64,000 nt of DNA from Porticoccaceae bacterium (GCA_024639885.1 JAHEGD010000005.1:92295-156294); one strand, 5' to 3'; counted from the stretch's first letter, positions 35,326-45,382 are shown. Made by a program: numbers and translations. Notes: generated from the sequence alone by a model not told the origin.

Positions 35326-37050
35326 TTAGTTAACTTTGCGTAGTTCTTGCTCGATAAGGTCGGCGGAGAGCAGCTGTGGCAGGATCTCGGCTTGGGCGGC
35401 TCCGGCGCGGTAGAGCAGGTAGAGCGGCACGCCGCTGCGGCCGTGGGCGGTGAGCAGCGCGGTGATCGTTGGGTCCGGTTTGCTCCAGTCGCCTTTCAGG
35501 TAGGCGGTGTCAGTCTGCTCGAGCAGTTGGCTAAAGCGCTCTCCAGAGAGCGCGCGGCGCTCGTTGACCAAGCAGGTGACACACCAGTCGGCGGTGAGGT
35601 TGACCAGCACCGGCTGGCCGCTGCAGCGCAGCTCGGCGAGCAGCGCCGGCGTGTAGGGCTGCCAGTCGGCCGGCTCGGCACTGCGCAGCGCCTGCTGTCC
35701 GGCGCTGCCGACGCCGACCAGCGCCACCAGCAACAGCGCGACAGCGCCGCGGCTGGCGCGCTGCTGCACCAGCCCCCACGCCCAGCTGGCCAGGCCGAGC
35801 AGAATCAGCGCGATCAGCAGCAGTGCAATCTGGTCGATCGAGGTCTGGCCGCCAAACACCCAGAGCAGCCAGACCGCGGTCAGCAGCAGCGGAAAGCCGA
35901 GCAGCTGCTTGAGCCGCTGCATCCACGCGCCGGGCTTGGGCAGCGCGGCGGCCAACCGCGGCGAAGCGGTCAACAGCAGAAACGGCAGCGCCATGCCGAC
36001 GCCGAGCGCGGCAAACACCAGCAGTGCCACAGCGCTGCTCTGGGTGATCGCAAAGCCGAGCGCGCTGCCCATAAACGGCGCGGTGCAGGGGCTGGCGACC
36101 ACGGTCGCCAACACGCCGCTGGCAAACGCGCCGGGCAGGGTTGGCGCCGGTGCGGCGGCGACGCCGCCGAGGTTGAGCTCAAACAGCCCAAACAGGTTGC
36201 AGGCCATCACCACAAACAGCGCCGCTAGCGCTGCCACAAACAGTGGCGACTGCAGCTGAAAACCCCATCCGATCCCCTCGCCAGCGCTGCGCAGGGCGAG
36301 CATCAGCGCGGCGATCGCCACAAAGCTGGCGACCACTCCGGCGCTGTAGACCAGCCCGTGCAGCCACGCCGGGTGGCTGCTGTGGCGGTGCTGGGTGAGG
36401 CTCAGCAGTTTGATCGACAGCACCGGAAAGACGCACGGCATCAGGTTGAGGATGGCGCCCCCGGCCAGTGCGGCGAGCAGCATGGCGGCCAGCAGTGACA
36501 GGCTCAGCTCGGCGCCAGCCGGCGCGGCGTCGGCGGTCGGTGCGGCGCTCAGCTCGCGGGCGCTGCCGCTGTCTAGATCGACCGCAAACCACTGCTCGCG
36601 CGGTGGGTAGCAGAGCCCGGCGTCGGCGCAGCCCTGCGAGCGCAGGGTGACGGTGAAGTTGCGCTGCGCCGGGGGCGGCAGCGTCGCCACCACCTGCGTG
36701 GTATCGCGGTAGACCACCAGCTGCTCTTGAAAGAACTCATCCCAGAGCTCTTCGCCGGCGCCAAAGCGGAGTGTCGCAGCCTCGCCATTGGCGGCGCTGA
36801 GGGCGAACTGTTTTTGATAGAGGTAGTAGCCGGGGGCGATCTGCCAGTCGCTGATCAGTTCGAGCTGCTGCTCGCTGGCGGCGATCCGCAGCTCGGCGCG
36901 GTAGGCTTGCTCGACCGGCAGGAAAGCCGGCTGTTCGGCGCCAAACAGGGTGCTGCCGGCCGTGCCGATGCCACTGCCGAGCGCGGCGCTGGCGAACAGC
37001 GCCACGGCCAGTGCGCCGGTGCGGGTGATAACGTCTAACAGTCGGGTCAC
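35326..37050 (-). CDS. dsbD: Thiol:disulfide interchange protein DsbD
   Basis: Moves reducing power across the inner membrane to periplasmic DsbC, DsbG and cytochrome c maturation. The 574-residue protein begins at a GTG with an export signal, has the N-terminal domain cysteines in QGCADAGLCYPP, then the multi-span membrane domain with cysteines in NLMPCVFPVLSIK and ASPCTAPFMGSALG, and the C-terminal thioredoxin domain with CVTC in NLTADWCVTCLVNE. It lies upstream of aroQ, as in Pseudomonas; a role with the nearby haem-c and copper proteins is plausible. Confidence 0.95.
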   Translation of the reverse strand: MTRLLDVITRTGALAVALFASAALGSGIGTAGSTLFGAEQPAFLPVEQAYRAELRIAASEQQLELISDWQIAPGYYLYQKQFALSAANGEAATLRFGAGEELWDEFFQEQLVVYRDTTQVVATLPPPAQRNFTVTLRSQGCADAGLCYPPREQWFAVDLDSGSARELSAAPTADAAPAGAELSLSLLAAMLLAALAGGAILNLMPCVFPVLSIKLLSLTQHRHSSHPAWLHGLVYSAGVVASFVAIAALMLALRSAGEGIGWGFQLQSPLFVAALAALFVVMACNLFGLFELNLGGVAAAPAPTLPGAFASGVLATVVASPCTAPFMGSALGFAITQSSAVALLVFAALGVGMALPFLLLTASPRLAAALPKPGAWMQRLKQLLGFPLLLTAVWLLWVFGGQTSIDQIALLLIALILLGLASWAWGLVQQRASRGAVALLLVALVGVGSAGQQALRSAEPADWQPYTPALLAELRCSGQPVLVNLTADWCVTCLVNERRALSGERFSQLLEQTDTAYLKGDWSKPDPTITALLTAHGRSGVPLYLLYRAGAAQAEILPQLLSADLIEQELRKVN

Positions 37051-37199
37051 GGTGCGGGCTCCGCCGGGTTGAATGCGGCTACTTTAGCAGAGTTTAGGGC
37101 CGCGTAGAAAAGCCGCCGGGACGGTTACCGGCCACCTGGCGGTGGGGTATTATGGCCGCCAAGATGATCGCCACTGCAATCGCTATCAGGAGCACTACT

Positions 37200-37676
37200 A
37201 TGAGCTTACCGAACACCTCGCGCCGGCCGGCGGCCGCACTTTTACTGACCCTGGCGATGGTCGCCGGCTGCAGCGAGCAGCCCGCACCGGCCGGGTTGAG
37301 CGCCGCCAACGGCTGGGCGCGCGCGGTGCCGCCCGGCAAGACCGTGACGGCCGGCTTTGCCGAGATCGCCAATCGCGGTGCCAGTGACTGCCGGATCGAC
37401 AGCCTGGCCAGCGGCCAAGCCGAGCGCGTTGAGCTGCATACCACCAGCATGGATGGCGGCGTGATGCGGATGCGACCGATCGCCGAGCCGACGATCGGCG
37501 CCGGCGAGGTACTGCGACTGGCGCCGGGTGGCGACCACCTGATGTTTATCGGCCTGGGCGAGCACGCCGGCCACGGCGACGCGCTGGATGTGACGCTGGT
37601 GACCAGCTGCGGCGAGCTAGAGCTGCTGCTGCCGTTTGGCCGCGGCGCTCCGGCCGGCGACCACAGCCACCACTGA
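37200..37676 (+). CDS. PCu(A)C-type periplasmic copper chaperone lipoprotein
   Basis: A 158-residue exported protein starting at the ATG at 37200 (AGGAG upstream); the frame is open back to 37152. The signal ends in a lipobox LAMVAGC, so it is predicted to be lipidated. The copper motif of the family is visible: HTTSMDGGVMRMRP supplies His and Met ligands and GGDHLMFIGL the later His-x-Met pair. Such chaperones deliver Cu(I) to the CuA site of cytochrome c oxidase. A His-rich tail (GDHSHH) ends the protein. It is divergent from dsbD and converges on the next gene. Confidence 0.87.
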   Translation: MSLPNTSRRPAAALLLTLAMVAGCSEQPAPAGLSAANGWARAVPPGKTVTAGFAEIANRGASDCRIDSLASGQAERVELHTTSMDGGVMRMRPIAEPTIGAGEVLRLAPGGDHLMFIGLGEHAGHGDALDVTLVTSCGELELLLPFGRGAPAGDHSHH

Positions 37677-37689
37677 GCCGTGCCGCCGT

Positions 37690-38691
37690 TTACTCGGCGA
37701 GCGCCTCGAGCAGCGGTTGGTACTCGGCGCGGTGTAGCCGCGGCCCGTACTGGCTGACCACGCAGCTGGCGGCAACGTTGGCGAAACGCCCGGCGCGGGC
37801 CGCCGAGTAGCCGCTGCACAGCGCGAACAGGTAGGCGCCGGCAAACATGTCGCCGGCACCGTTGGTGTCGATCGCGGTGACCGCTTGGGCGGCGCAGTGG
37901 TGGCGGTTAAAGCCATCGTAGACGGTGGCGCCGCGGCTGCCATCGGTCACCGCAAAGCTGCCGACCTGCTGCTCTAGCTGGTCGAGCGCGCCCGCCAAGT
38001 CGGCCGCACCGGTCCAGTTGATCGCCTCGTCGGCGTTGCAGAACAGCAGGTCGATTTGGCTGCCGAGCATCTCGCGCAGCGGCTCGCCAAAGCCGGCGAC
38101 AATGCCCGGGTCGGAGAGGCTGGCGGCAATTTTTACGCCGTTGGCGCGGGCGTGGTCGCGGGCTATTGCCACCGCTGCGCGGCTCTGCTCAGAGGTGACT
38201 AGATAGCCTTCGATATAAAGGTACTCAGAGTCGGCGAGTGCCGCCAAGTCGATGTTGCTGGCGTCGAGCTGGTCACTGACGCCGAGGTAGCTGTTCATGG
38301 TGCGCTCGGCGTCGGGGGTGATCATCACCAGGCAGCGGCCGGTGGTGCCGGTGTCGCGACCGCTGTCGCCGCAGTGGTCGATGTGGCTGGCGGCGAGATC
38401 GTCGAGATAGAACTGGCCGTTGTCGTCGTCGCCAACATTGCAGGAGAAAAACGCCTTGCCGCCAAACTCGGCGAGCGCGATCGCCGAGTTGGCCGCTGAG
38501 CCGCCGCAGGCGCGTCGGCTGAGTGTGAGGTGGTCACTCAAGCCGGCGCTGAGTTCGGCTTGGCGCTGCGCGTCGACCAGCGTCATCAGCCCCTTGGCGA
38601 TGCCGTGGCGGGCGAGATCAGCGTCGCTGACCTCGATCTCGGTGTCGACTAGTGCGTTGCCGAGGGCGTAGAGGTGATATTTTTTGCTCAT
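37690..38691 (-). CDS. PfkB-family kinase (adenosine kinase-like)
   Basis: A 333-residue ribokinase-fold kinase started at the ATG at 38691 (MSKKYHLYALGNALVDTE). It shows the sugar-binding GGSAANSAIALAEFGGKAFF and the C-terminal ATP/anion-hole signature DTNGAGDMFAGAYLF with the catalytic Asp. The N-terminus GNALVDTE and the TGRCLVMITPDAERTM block match the bacterial adenosine-kinase group. The frame stays open for 318 codons beyond this start, over mrcB on the other strand; that part is non-coding. Substrate assignment is by similarity pattern only. Confidence 0.85.
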   Translation of the reverse strand: MSKKYHLYALGNALVDTEIEVSDADLARHGIAKGLMTLVDAQRQAELSAGLSDHLTLSRRACGGSAANSAIALAEFGGKAFFSCNVGDDDNGQFYLDDLAASHIDHCGDSGRDTGTTGRCLVMITPDAERTMNSYLGVSDQLDASNIDLAALADSEYLYIEGYLVTSEQSRAAVAIARDHARANGVKIAASLSDPGIVAGFGEPLREMLGSQIDLLFCNADEAINWTGAADLAGALDQLEQQVGSFAVTDGSRGATVYDGFNRHHCAAQAVTAIDTNGAGDMFAGAYLFALCSGYSAARAGRFANVAASCVVSQYGPRLHRAEYQPLLEALAE

Positions 38692-38766
38692 TGGGCCGGT
38701 CCTTGCTGTGGGTTGCGCTATTATGCGATCGACGCCGCACAATGAGAAGGGCGCGGCCGGCAAACA

Positions 38767-41091
38767 GTGAGGTGGGCTAAGGTGAGACCAAAACGGCGGA
38801 CTGGCAGCCGCGCGCTGCGCGCGCTCGCGGTACTCTTGGGTGCGGCTGCGACGCTGCTGCTGGGGCTGTTGGTGGCGGTCGATATCGAGCTGCGCGCCAC
38901 CTTTGAGGGGCGCAAGTGGGCGCTGCCGGCGCACGTCTACGCCCGCTCGCTGGAGCTCTACCTCGGCGCGTCGGTAACTGCCGACGCCCTGCACAGTGAG
39001 CTTGACCAGCTCGGTTACCGCGCGGTTGACGAGCCGCAGCGCGCCGGCCAGTACCGCCGCCGCGGCAGCCAGTTTGTCGTCAACAGCCGCAGTTTTGAGT
39101 TTAGTGACGGGCTCGAGCCGGCCCGCCAGCTGCACATTGAGGCCGGTCAGCGCATCGCGGCGCTGCGCGACGCGGACGGCCAGCCGCTCAACTTGGTGCG
39201 GCTCGAGCCGATGCGGATCGGCGGGATCTACCCGGCCCACTTTGAAGACCGCGAACTGCTGCGCCTGGCACAGCTGCCAGCGGCGCTGGTCGAGGCGATC
39301 GTGGCGGTAGAGGACCGCAATTTTTACCGCCACTATGGCCTGTCGGTGAGCGGCACGCTGCGCGCACTGAAGAGCAATTTGGCCGGCGGCCGTATACAGG
39401 GCGGCAGCACCATCACCCAGCAGTTGGTGAAAAATTTCTACTTGAGCCCAGAGCGCTCGCTGCAGCGCAAGCTGCGCGAAGCGGTGATGGCGCTGCTGTT
39501 GGAGCTGCACTACAGCAAGGCGGAGATTCTCGAGGCGTACATCAACGAGATCTACCTCGGCCAAGCCGGCAAGCGCGCCATCCACGGCTACGGGATGGCG
39601 GCGCGCCACTATTTCGCCAAGCCGATCGACGAGCTCGAGCTGCACGAGATGGCGCTGCTGGTGGCGGTCGGCAAGGGTGCCTCGTGGTACAACCCGTGGA
39701 AGCAGCCGGAGCGCGCCCGCGCCCGCCGCGACTTAGTCTTGCAGATTCTCGCCCGCGAGCGGGTGGTTGCCGCCGCCGCAGCGGAGCGCGCCAGCCAGCG
39801 CGAGCTGGGGGTGGTGGCGCCGGAGAACAGCGGCTTCAACCGCTACCCGGCGTTTTTAGATCTGGTCAAGCAGCAGCTGCGCCAAGACTACCGCGACAGC
39901 GACCTGCGCGCCGAGGGGCTGCGGGTCTTTACCAGTTTTGATCCGACCGTGCAGGGCGAGCTGGAGCGCGCCATCGGCGAGCGGCTCGGGGCGGTAGAGA
40001 GCCGCTACCGGATCGCCGCCGGCACGCTGCAGGCGGCGGCCAGCGTGGTGCGTATCGCCAGTGGCGAGGTGGTCGCGGTGGCCGGTGACCGCCAGCCCGG
40101 CTACGCCGGCTTTAACCGCGCGCTCGACGCGCGCCGCCAAGTCGGCTCTACCATCAAGCCGGCTATCTACCTGACCGCGCTGGAAGAGTCGTCGCGCTAC
40201 ACGCTGACCAGCCCGGTCTCCGATCGGCCGATCTCGATGATCACCGACAGCGGTGAGCGCTGGCAGCCGCAAAACTTTGACAAGCGCAGCCACGGCGACC
40301 TGCCGCTGTATGCGGCGCTGAGCAACTCCTACAACTTGGCAGCCGCCAACTTGGGGCTCGAGCTGGGCGTCGACCGGGTGCTCGACAGCTTGCGCCGGCT
40401 CGGTCTGGAGCGCGAGCCAGAGCCCAACCCGGCGCTGCTGCTCGGCTCGCTGGCGCTGACCCCGATCGAGGTAGCACAGCTCTACCAGACTATCGCCGCC
40501 GAGGGTTTTTACACGCCGCTGCGGGCGATCAGGGAGGTCTATGACGCCAACCAGCAGCCGCTGCACCGCTACCACTACCGTGTCGAGCAGCGCTACCCGC
40601 GCGCGGTGATGCACCTGCTTCACTACGCACTGCAGGGGGTGATGCGCGACGGCACCGGCCGGCGCGCCTACCAGTGGCTAGACCGCGAGGTGGCTGCGGC
40701 CGGTAAGACCGGCACCACCAACGACAACCGGGACAGCTGGTTCGCCGGCTTTGGCGGCGATTTTCTCGGCGTGGTCTGGGTCGGCCGCGACGACAACGGC
40801 AGTATGCCGGTGACCGGCAGCAGCGGGGCGCTGCCGATCTGGGCGCAGACCATGCAGGGGATCGGCCTGCAGCCGCTCGCCAGCGGCCTGCCGGACGGTG
40901 TCGACTACCGCTGGGTAGAGCTGCCCGGCCAGTTGCTCAGTGCCGAGGGCTGCCCCGGCGCGCGCTATCTGCCCTACTTGGCGGGCACTGCGCCGAGCGC
41001 GGTGAGCCGCTGTGGCCGCACCGCGGCGGGCCGCCAGAGTGGCGATTGGCTGGCGCCGCTGCGCGATTGGTGGCGCGACCAGCGCCGCTAG
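38767..41091 (+). CDS. mrcB: Bifunctional penicillin-binding protein 1B
   Basis: Class A PBP that polymerises and crosslinks peptidoglycan, 774 residues. A basic cytoplasmic tail and a membrane helix (about 20-40) lead into the UB2H region, then the glycosyltransferase domain with catalytic Glu in AVEDRNFYRHYG (near 182) and GGSTITQQLVKNF. The transpeptidase domain has the nucleophile motif STIKP near 460, SNSYN near 517 and KTGTT near 647. The frame starts at GTG 38767; a GTG five codons later (38782) has a better ribosome site (GAGGTGGG). It is divergent from the PfkB kinase and followed by a TPR lipoprotein. Confidence 0.94.
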   Translation: MRWAKVRPKRRTGSRALRALAVLLGAAATLLLGLLVAVDIELRATFEGRKWALPAHVYARSLELYLGASVTADALHSELDQLGYRAVDEPQRAGQYRRRGSQFVVNSRSFEFSDGLEPARQLHIEAGQRIAALRDADGQPLNLVRLEPMRIGGIYPAHFEDRELLRLAQLPAALVEAIVAVEDRNFYRHYGLSVSGTLRALKSNLAGGRIQGGSTITQQLVKNFYLSPERSLQRKLREAVMALLLELHYSKAEILEAYINEIYLGQAGKRAIHGYGMAARHYFAKPIDELELHEMALLVAVGKGASWYNPWKQPERARARRDLVLQILARERVVAAAAAERASQRELGVVAPENSGFNRYPAFLDLVKQQLRQDYRDSDLRAEGLRVFTSFDPTVQGELERAIGERLGAVESRYRIAAGTLQAAASVVRIASGEVVAVAGDRQPGYAGFNRALDARRQVGSTIKPAIYLTALEESSRYTLTSPVSDRPISMITDSGERWQPQNFDKRSHGDLPLYAALSNSYNLAAANLGLELGVDRVLDSLRRLGLEREPEPNPALLLGSLALTPIEVAQLYQTIAAEGFYTPLRAIREVYDANQQPLHRYHYRVEQRYPRAVMHLLHYALQGVMRDGTGRRAYQWLDREVAAAGKTGTTNDNRDSWFAGFGGDFLGVVWVGRDDNGSMPVTGSSGALPIWAQTMQGIGLQPLASGLPDGVDYRWVELPGQLLSAEGCPGARYLPYLAGTAPSAVSRCGRTAAGRQSGDWLAPLRDWWRDQRR

Positions 41092-41142
41092 CCCGGCGCG
41101 GTGGTAAACTGGGCCGCTACAAATAGCTAACAGGTTGATGAG

Positions 41143-41586
41143 ATGGCAGAGCGTATCGGCAAGCGAGGTTTAGCCGCCGCCACAGCGGCACTGCTGCTGT
41201 TGGCCGGCTGTTCGAGTGTCGGCCCGCGCGCGCCGATCGAGGAGATCAGTACGCCACCGGTCAGCGCCCAGCCGCCGGAGTCGACAGCGCCGAGCAGCCA
41301 ACAGCCGCCGAGCGGGGTGTCGGCGGCGGTGGCCGAGCTGCTGAGCAGCGGTTGGCAGCAGCTCGATGGCGGCGAGTGGCGCGCCGCACTCAGCTCTGCC
41401 GAGCGGGCCCAGCGGCTAGACCGCTTTAATCCTGAGATCTATCTGTTGATCGCCACCGCCCACTACCGCGCCGCGGCGCTGCCGCTGGCCAATAACATCG
41501 CCCGTCAGGGGCGCAGCTACGCGGCAGCCGGCAGCGCTATCGCCAACCGCTTAGAGGCGCTGCTGGCGGCCATCAATACCCCCTAG
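41143..41586 (+). CDS. TPR-like lipoprotein following mrcB
   Basis: A 147-residue exported lipoprotein: signal [16 protein letters not shown] with the lipobox Leu-Ala-Gly-Cys, a Pro/Ser-rich linker (about 30-57) and a helical C-terminal half that resembles a pair of tetratricopeptide helices ([23 protein letters not shown], then [14 protein letters not shown]). Similar lipoproteins lie downstream of PBP1B genes in Pseudomonas. A role in PBP1B activation is possible, comparable to LpoB, but this is inference. Its stop overlaps the convergent rpiA stop by 4 bases. Confidence 0.75.
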   Translation: MAERIGKRGLAAATAALLLLAGCSSVGPRAPIEEISTPPVSAQPPESTAPSSQQPPSGVSAAVAELLSSGWQQLDGGEWRAALSSAERAQRLDRFNPEIYLLIATAHYRAAALPLANNIARQGRSYAAAGSAIANRLEALLAAINTP

Positions 41587-42257
41587 CGGCGGTGCTGGGT
41601 AACCCCATCGGCGCCGCCGAGTAGCAGGCAGTCGGCCGGCCGCTGGGCAAACAGGCCGTTGCAGACCACCCCAGCGAGCTGGTTGATGTCGCTCTCTAGC
41701 TGGGCGGGGTCGCGGATCGGGTAGAGTCCGTGCAGGTCGATAATCACATTGCCGTTGTCGGTCACCACCCCCTCGCGCCAGACCGGGTCGCCGCCGAGCT
41801 TGAGCAGCTCGCGGGCGACGTAGCTGCGCGCCATCGGGATCACCTCGACCGGCAGCGGGAAGCTGCCGAGATGGTCGACCCACTTGCTGGCGTCGGCGAT
41901 ACAGACAAACTGGCGCGCCGCAGCGGTGACAATCTTCTCGCGGGTCAGTGCCGCGCCGCCGCCCTTGATCAAGTTGAGTTGCGGGTCGCTCTCGTCGGCG
42001 CCGTCGACGTAGACCGCGAGCTGGCCGGCGCTGTTGAGGTCGACGACCTCAATACCGTGGCTGCGCAGCCGCTCGGTAGAGCCCTCGGAGCTGGCGACGG
42101 CGGCGGCAAAGCGGTGTTGGTGGGCGGCCAGTGCATCGATAAACAGGTTGGCGGTCGAGCCGGTGCCGATACCGACGATGGTGTCGTCGTCGAGCAGTGG
42201 CAGGATGTAATCGACGGCGGCCGCGGCCACGGCGGCTTTGAGTTGGTCTTGAGTCAC
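41583..42257 (-). CDS. rpiA: Ribose-5-phosphate isomerase A
   Basis: Interconverts ribose 5-phosphate and ribulose 5-phosphate. 224 residues with [16 protein letters not shown], the [27 protein letters not shown] active-site block (Asp and Lys), and [10 protein letters not shown] followed by [14 protein letters not shown]. Normal length and motifs. Divergent from ilvA, an arrangement found in Pseudomonas. Both start codons share a 155-base intergenic region. Confidence 0.97.
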   Translation of the reverse strand: MTQDQLKAAVAAAAVDYILPLLDDDTIVGIGTGSTANLFIDALAAHQHRFAAAVASSEGSTERLRSHGIEVVDLNSAGQLAVYVDGADESDPQLNLIKGGGAALTREKIVTAAARQFVCIADASKWVDHLGSFPLPVEVIPMARSYVARELLKLGGDPVWREGVVTDNGNVIIDLHGLYPIRDPAQLESDINQLAGVVCNGLFAQRPADCLLLGGADGVTQHRR

Positions 42258-42412
42258 GAGCTACTCCTTTGGGGCTGATGCTGGCCGGCAGTATAATCGC
42301 TCGGCGGTGGCGCTGGCGAACTCTCTGGCCAAGCGCGCCGCTTGGCCGTACCATAACCACCTTTGCGCCGGCCTCCCGCCGGCGGCAGCAGCGCCAGCGG
42401 CGCGGGAAGCGT

Positions 42413-43939
42413 ATGTCTAAACACAGCGATAGTTACGTCAAAAAGATTCTCTCGGCACGCATCTACGACCTGGTGGTAGAGACGCCGATCGATCCGGCAC
42501 CGAGGCTCTCCAAGCGGCTCGACAACCAGGTGCTGTTCAAGCGCGAAGATCTCCAGCCGGTGTTTTCGTTTAAGTGCCGCGGCGCCTACAACAAGCTGTT
42601 GCAGCTCAGCGACGCCGAGCGCGCCGCCGGGGTGATCGCCGCCTCGGCCGGCAACCACGCCCAGGGGCTGGCGCTCGGCGCCAAGACGCTCGGTGTCAAG
42701 GCGACCATTGTGATGCCCAAGACAACGCCGGCGATCAAGGTTGATGCGGTGCGCAGCCGCGGCGCCAAGGTGGTGCTGATCGGCGACAATTACGATGCCG
42801 CTGCCGCCCACGCCCAGCAGCTGGTCGCCGACAAGGGGCTGGTCTACATCCACCCATTTGACGACCCCGACGTGATCGCCGGGCAGGGCACCTGTGGTAT
42901 GGAGATACTGCGCCAGCTGCCCGGCCAGCTCGATGCGATCTTTGTGCCGGTCGGTGGCGGCGGGCTGTGTGCCGGGATCGCCGCCTACATCAATTTTGTC
43001 CGCCCCGAGGTCAAGGTGATCGCGGTCGAGCCGGCCGACGCCGCCTGTTTTGAGGCGGCGATGAAAGCGGGCCGGCGGGTGGTGCTGCCGGAGGTTGGCA
43101 TCTTTGCCGACGGCACGGCGGTGGCCCAGGTCGGCGCCGAAAACTTCAAGTTGATGCGCGACACGGTCGACTCGGTGGTAACGGTTAATACCGACGAGAT
43201 CTGTGCCGCTATCAAAGATATCTACGACGACAGCCGTTCGATCAACGAGCCCTCCGGCGCGCTGGCGGTGGCCGGTCTGAAAAAGTATGTCGAGCAGCAC
43301 AACATCAGCGGCCAGGTGTTAGTGGCGATCAACTCCGGCGCCAACATCAACTTTGACCGGCTCCGCTATATCTCTGAACAGACCGAAATCGGCGAGAAGC
43401 GCGAGGCGATCTTAGCGGTTACCATCGATGAGAAGCCGGGCAGCTTCCGGGCCTTTTGCAAGGCGCTGCAGCGCCGCAATGTCACCGAGTTTAACTACCG
43501 CTTCGCCAGCGACCGGGCGGCCAACATATTTGTCGGCGTACAGGTCAGTGGCGACGGCGACCGCGCGGCGCTGCTGGCAGAGCTCAACGGCGCCGGCTAC
43601 GCGGCCACCGATTTGACCGACAACGACATCGCCAAGGCGCACATCCGCCATATGGTCGGTGGCCCTGCGCCGCAGGCCGGCAGTGAGTTGGTATTTTCGT
43701 TCGAGTTCCCGGAGCGGCCCGGAGCGTTGGGCAACTTCCTCAACCAGCTGGGCGGCAAGTGGAACATCTCAATGTTTCACTACCGCAACCACGGCGCCGC
43801 CTACGGCCGCGTGCTGGTGGCGATGCAGGCCGAGCGCAGCGAGCTAAAAGCGCTGGCCAGCTTTCTGGACGGTATCGGCTACCCGTGGCGAGACGAGACC
43901 GACAACCCCGCCTGTCGGTTCTTCCTCGGCAGCCACTAG
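42413..43939 (+). CDS. ilvA: Biosynthetic threonine ammonia-lyase
   Basis: PLP enzyme deaminating threonine to 2-oxobutyrate for isoleucine synthesis. Started at the ATG at 42413 it has 508 residues, matching the long biosynthetic form; the frame is open 48 codons further upstream. The PLP lysine is in SFKCRGAYNK, with ASAGNHAQGLAL and VGGGGLCAGIAAY following. Two C-terminal ACT-like regulatory segments (about 325-410 and 415-505) carry the usual isoleucine/valine feedback domain. The ribosome site is weak (GGGAAG). Confidence 0.96.
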   Translation: MSKHSDSYVKKILSARIYDLVVETPIDPAPRLSKRLDNQVLFKREDLQPVFSFKCRGAYNKLLQLSDAERAAGVIAASAGNHAQGLALGAKTLGVKATIVMPKTTPAIKVDAVRSRGAKVVLIGDNYDAAAAHAQQLVADKGLVYIHPFDDPDVIAGQGTCGMEILRQLPGQLDAIFVPVGGGGLCAGIAAYINFVRPEVKVIAVEPADAACFEAAMKAGRRVVLPEVGIFADGTAVAQVGAENFKLMRDTVDSVVTVNTDEICAAIKDIYDDSRSINEPSGALAVAGLKKYVEQHNISGQVLVAINSGANINFDRLRYISEQTEIGEKREAILAVTIDEKPGSFRAFCKALQRRNVTEFNYRFASDRAANIFVGVQVSGDGDRAALLAELNGAGYAATDLTDNDIAKAHIRHMVGGPAPQAGSELVFSFEFPERPGALGNFLNQLGGKWNISMFHYRNHGAAYGRVLVAMQAERSELKALASFLDGIGYPWRDETDNPACRFFLGSH

Positions 43940-43942
43940 CTC

Positions 43943-45382
43943 TTAGTCGGCCAGCGCCGGTTCGGCCGCCTCGGTGCGCAGGTCGCCGAGCCGGCGGATC
44001 TGGATCGCCTCGACGCCGGTGCCGGCCAGTGCATCAGATATCACCACGACGCGGTCGTCGGGGCTGAACTCGTCGCGCTGCATCATGATCGCCGCAGCGG
44101 TACCCAGGGTCTTCTCTGGGTCCGACGAGAAGTTGATCCGGTAGCTCAATACGTTGCGGTTGAGCACTAGCTGGCGGCGGGTGCGGCTGTCGTTGGTAAA
44201 CGCGCAGATGATCGACTGCTGTGGATGGCAGTTGGTCACCAAGTCGGCCATGCGGCCGCGCCGGGTCGGCACAATGATCGCCCGCGCCGAGATCGACTCG
44301 GCGAGGTTGACCGCGGCCTGGGCGATCTGCTGCTTGTCATTGCTGCGCTCAAGTTTATCGGTGAACAGCAGGCCGCGGCTGTTTTCGGTAGAGCGGGCGA
44401 TGCGGTCGAGGATCTCGACACATTTCACTGGGTAGTTACCGATCGTGGTCTCGCCGGAGAGCATGATCGCATCGGCCTCTTCGTAAACCGCGTTGGCGAC
44501 GTCGGTGACCTCGGCGCGGGTCGGCATGGGGTTGTCGATCATCGACTCGAGCATGTGGGTGGCGACGATCACCCGGCGGCCCTTCTCGGCGCAGCTGCGG
44601 ATGATGCGGCGCTGCACGCGGGGCAGAATTTCGAGCGGGATCTCGACGCCGAGATCGCCGCGGGCGACCATGATGCCGTCGGCGACGTCGACAATCTCCT
44701 GCATGTTTTTGATCGCCTCTTGGTCTTCGAGTTTGGCGATCGCTTTAATCTTATCGGCCTTGTTGCCGAGCAGTTCGCGCAGCTCGAGGATATCTTTCGC
44801 CTCGCGGACAAACGACAGTGCGATAAAGTCGACCTCTTGCTCTACCGCAAAGGCGATATCGCGGCGGTCTTTTTCGGTGATTGCCGGCAAGTTGACGCGA
44901 ATACCCGGCAGGTTGACGTGGCGGCGGCTCTTCAGCAGGCCGCCATCGATCACCTTGCACTGCATCACCCGCTCGGCTTTGCTGAGCACTTCGAGATTGA
45001 TCAGGCCATTGTCGACGGTGATGATATCGCCGACATTGACGTCGTTGATGAGGTCGTCGTAGTTGATGCGGATCGATGACGCCTCGACGTCCTCTTCGCC
45101 GCGCGCCACCACCGAAATGGTATCGCCGGCGCGCAGGTGCAGCTCACCGGCCATGTCACCGGTGCGAATCTCGGGGCCCTGGGTGTCGAGCAGGATCGCG
45201 ATCGGGTGGTGGAGCTTGCGGTTGAGTGTGCGGATCGCCTTGATCACCTTGGCGTGCGAGGCGTGGTCGCCGTGCGACATATTTAAGCGGGCCACATTCA
45301 TGCCGGCGTTGGCGAGCTTTTCGAGCATGTCGTAACTGTCCGAAACCGGGCCGATGGTGCAGATTATCTTGGTTTTGCGCAT
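43943..45382 (-). CDS. pyk: Pyruvate kinase
   Basis: Final glycolytic enzyme, making ATP and pyruvate from phosphoenolpyruvate. The 479-residue sequence has RKTKIICTIGPVSDSYDML, NMSHGDHASH, LLDTQGPEIRTG, the catalytic-lysine block AIAKLEDQEAI, and MVARGDLGVEIPLE with ATHMLESMI and SGETTIGNYP. The C-terminal regulatory domain is intact. Its start codon overlaps the end of fau by 19 bases on the same strand. Converges on ilvA with 3 bases between. Confidence 0.97.
   Translation of the reverse strand: MRKTKIICTIGPVSDSYDMLEKLANAGMNVARLNMSHGDHASHAKVIKAIRTLNRKLHHPIAILLDTQGPEIRTGDMAGELHLRAGDTISVVARGEEDVEASSIRINYDDLINDVNVGDIITVDNGLINLEVLSKAERVMQCKVIDGGLLKSRRHVNLPGIRVNLPAITEKDRRDIAFAVEQEVDFIALSFVREAKDILELRELLGNKADKIKAIAKLEDQEAIKNMQEIVDVADGIMVARGDLGVEIPLEILPRVQRRIIRSCAEKGRRVIVATHMLESMIDNPMPTRAEVTDVANAVYEEADAIMLSGETTIGNYPVKCVEILDRIARSTENSRGLLFTDKLERSNDKQQIAQAAVNLAESISARAIIVPTRRGRMADLVTNCHPQQSIICAFTNDSRTRRQLVLNRNVLSYRINFSSDPEKTLGTAAAIMMQRDEFSPDDRVVVISDALAGTGVEAIQIRRLGDLRTEAAEPALAD

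Noticed and set aside
38692..39645. A 318-codon upstream extension of the PfkB-kinase frame
   Set aside because: It lies antisense to the conserved N-terminal half of mrcB, and the kinase has a proper family N-terminus at 38691. The open frame is a by-product of high GC content.
44225..45079. 284-codon open frame antisense to pyk
   Set aside because: It has low-complexity Asp/Val/Gly composition with no recognisable family and runs over a fully conserved gene; such shadows are common throughout this window (for example opposite proC, purH, accC).
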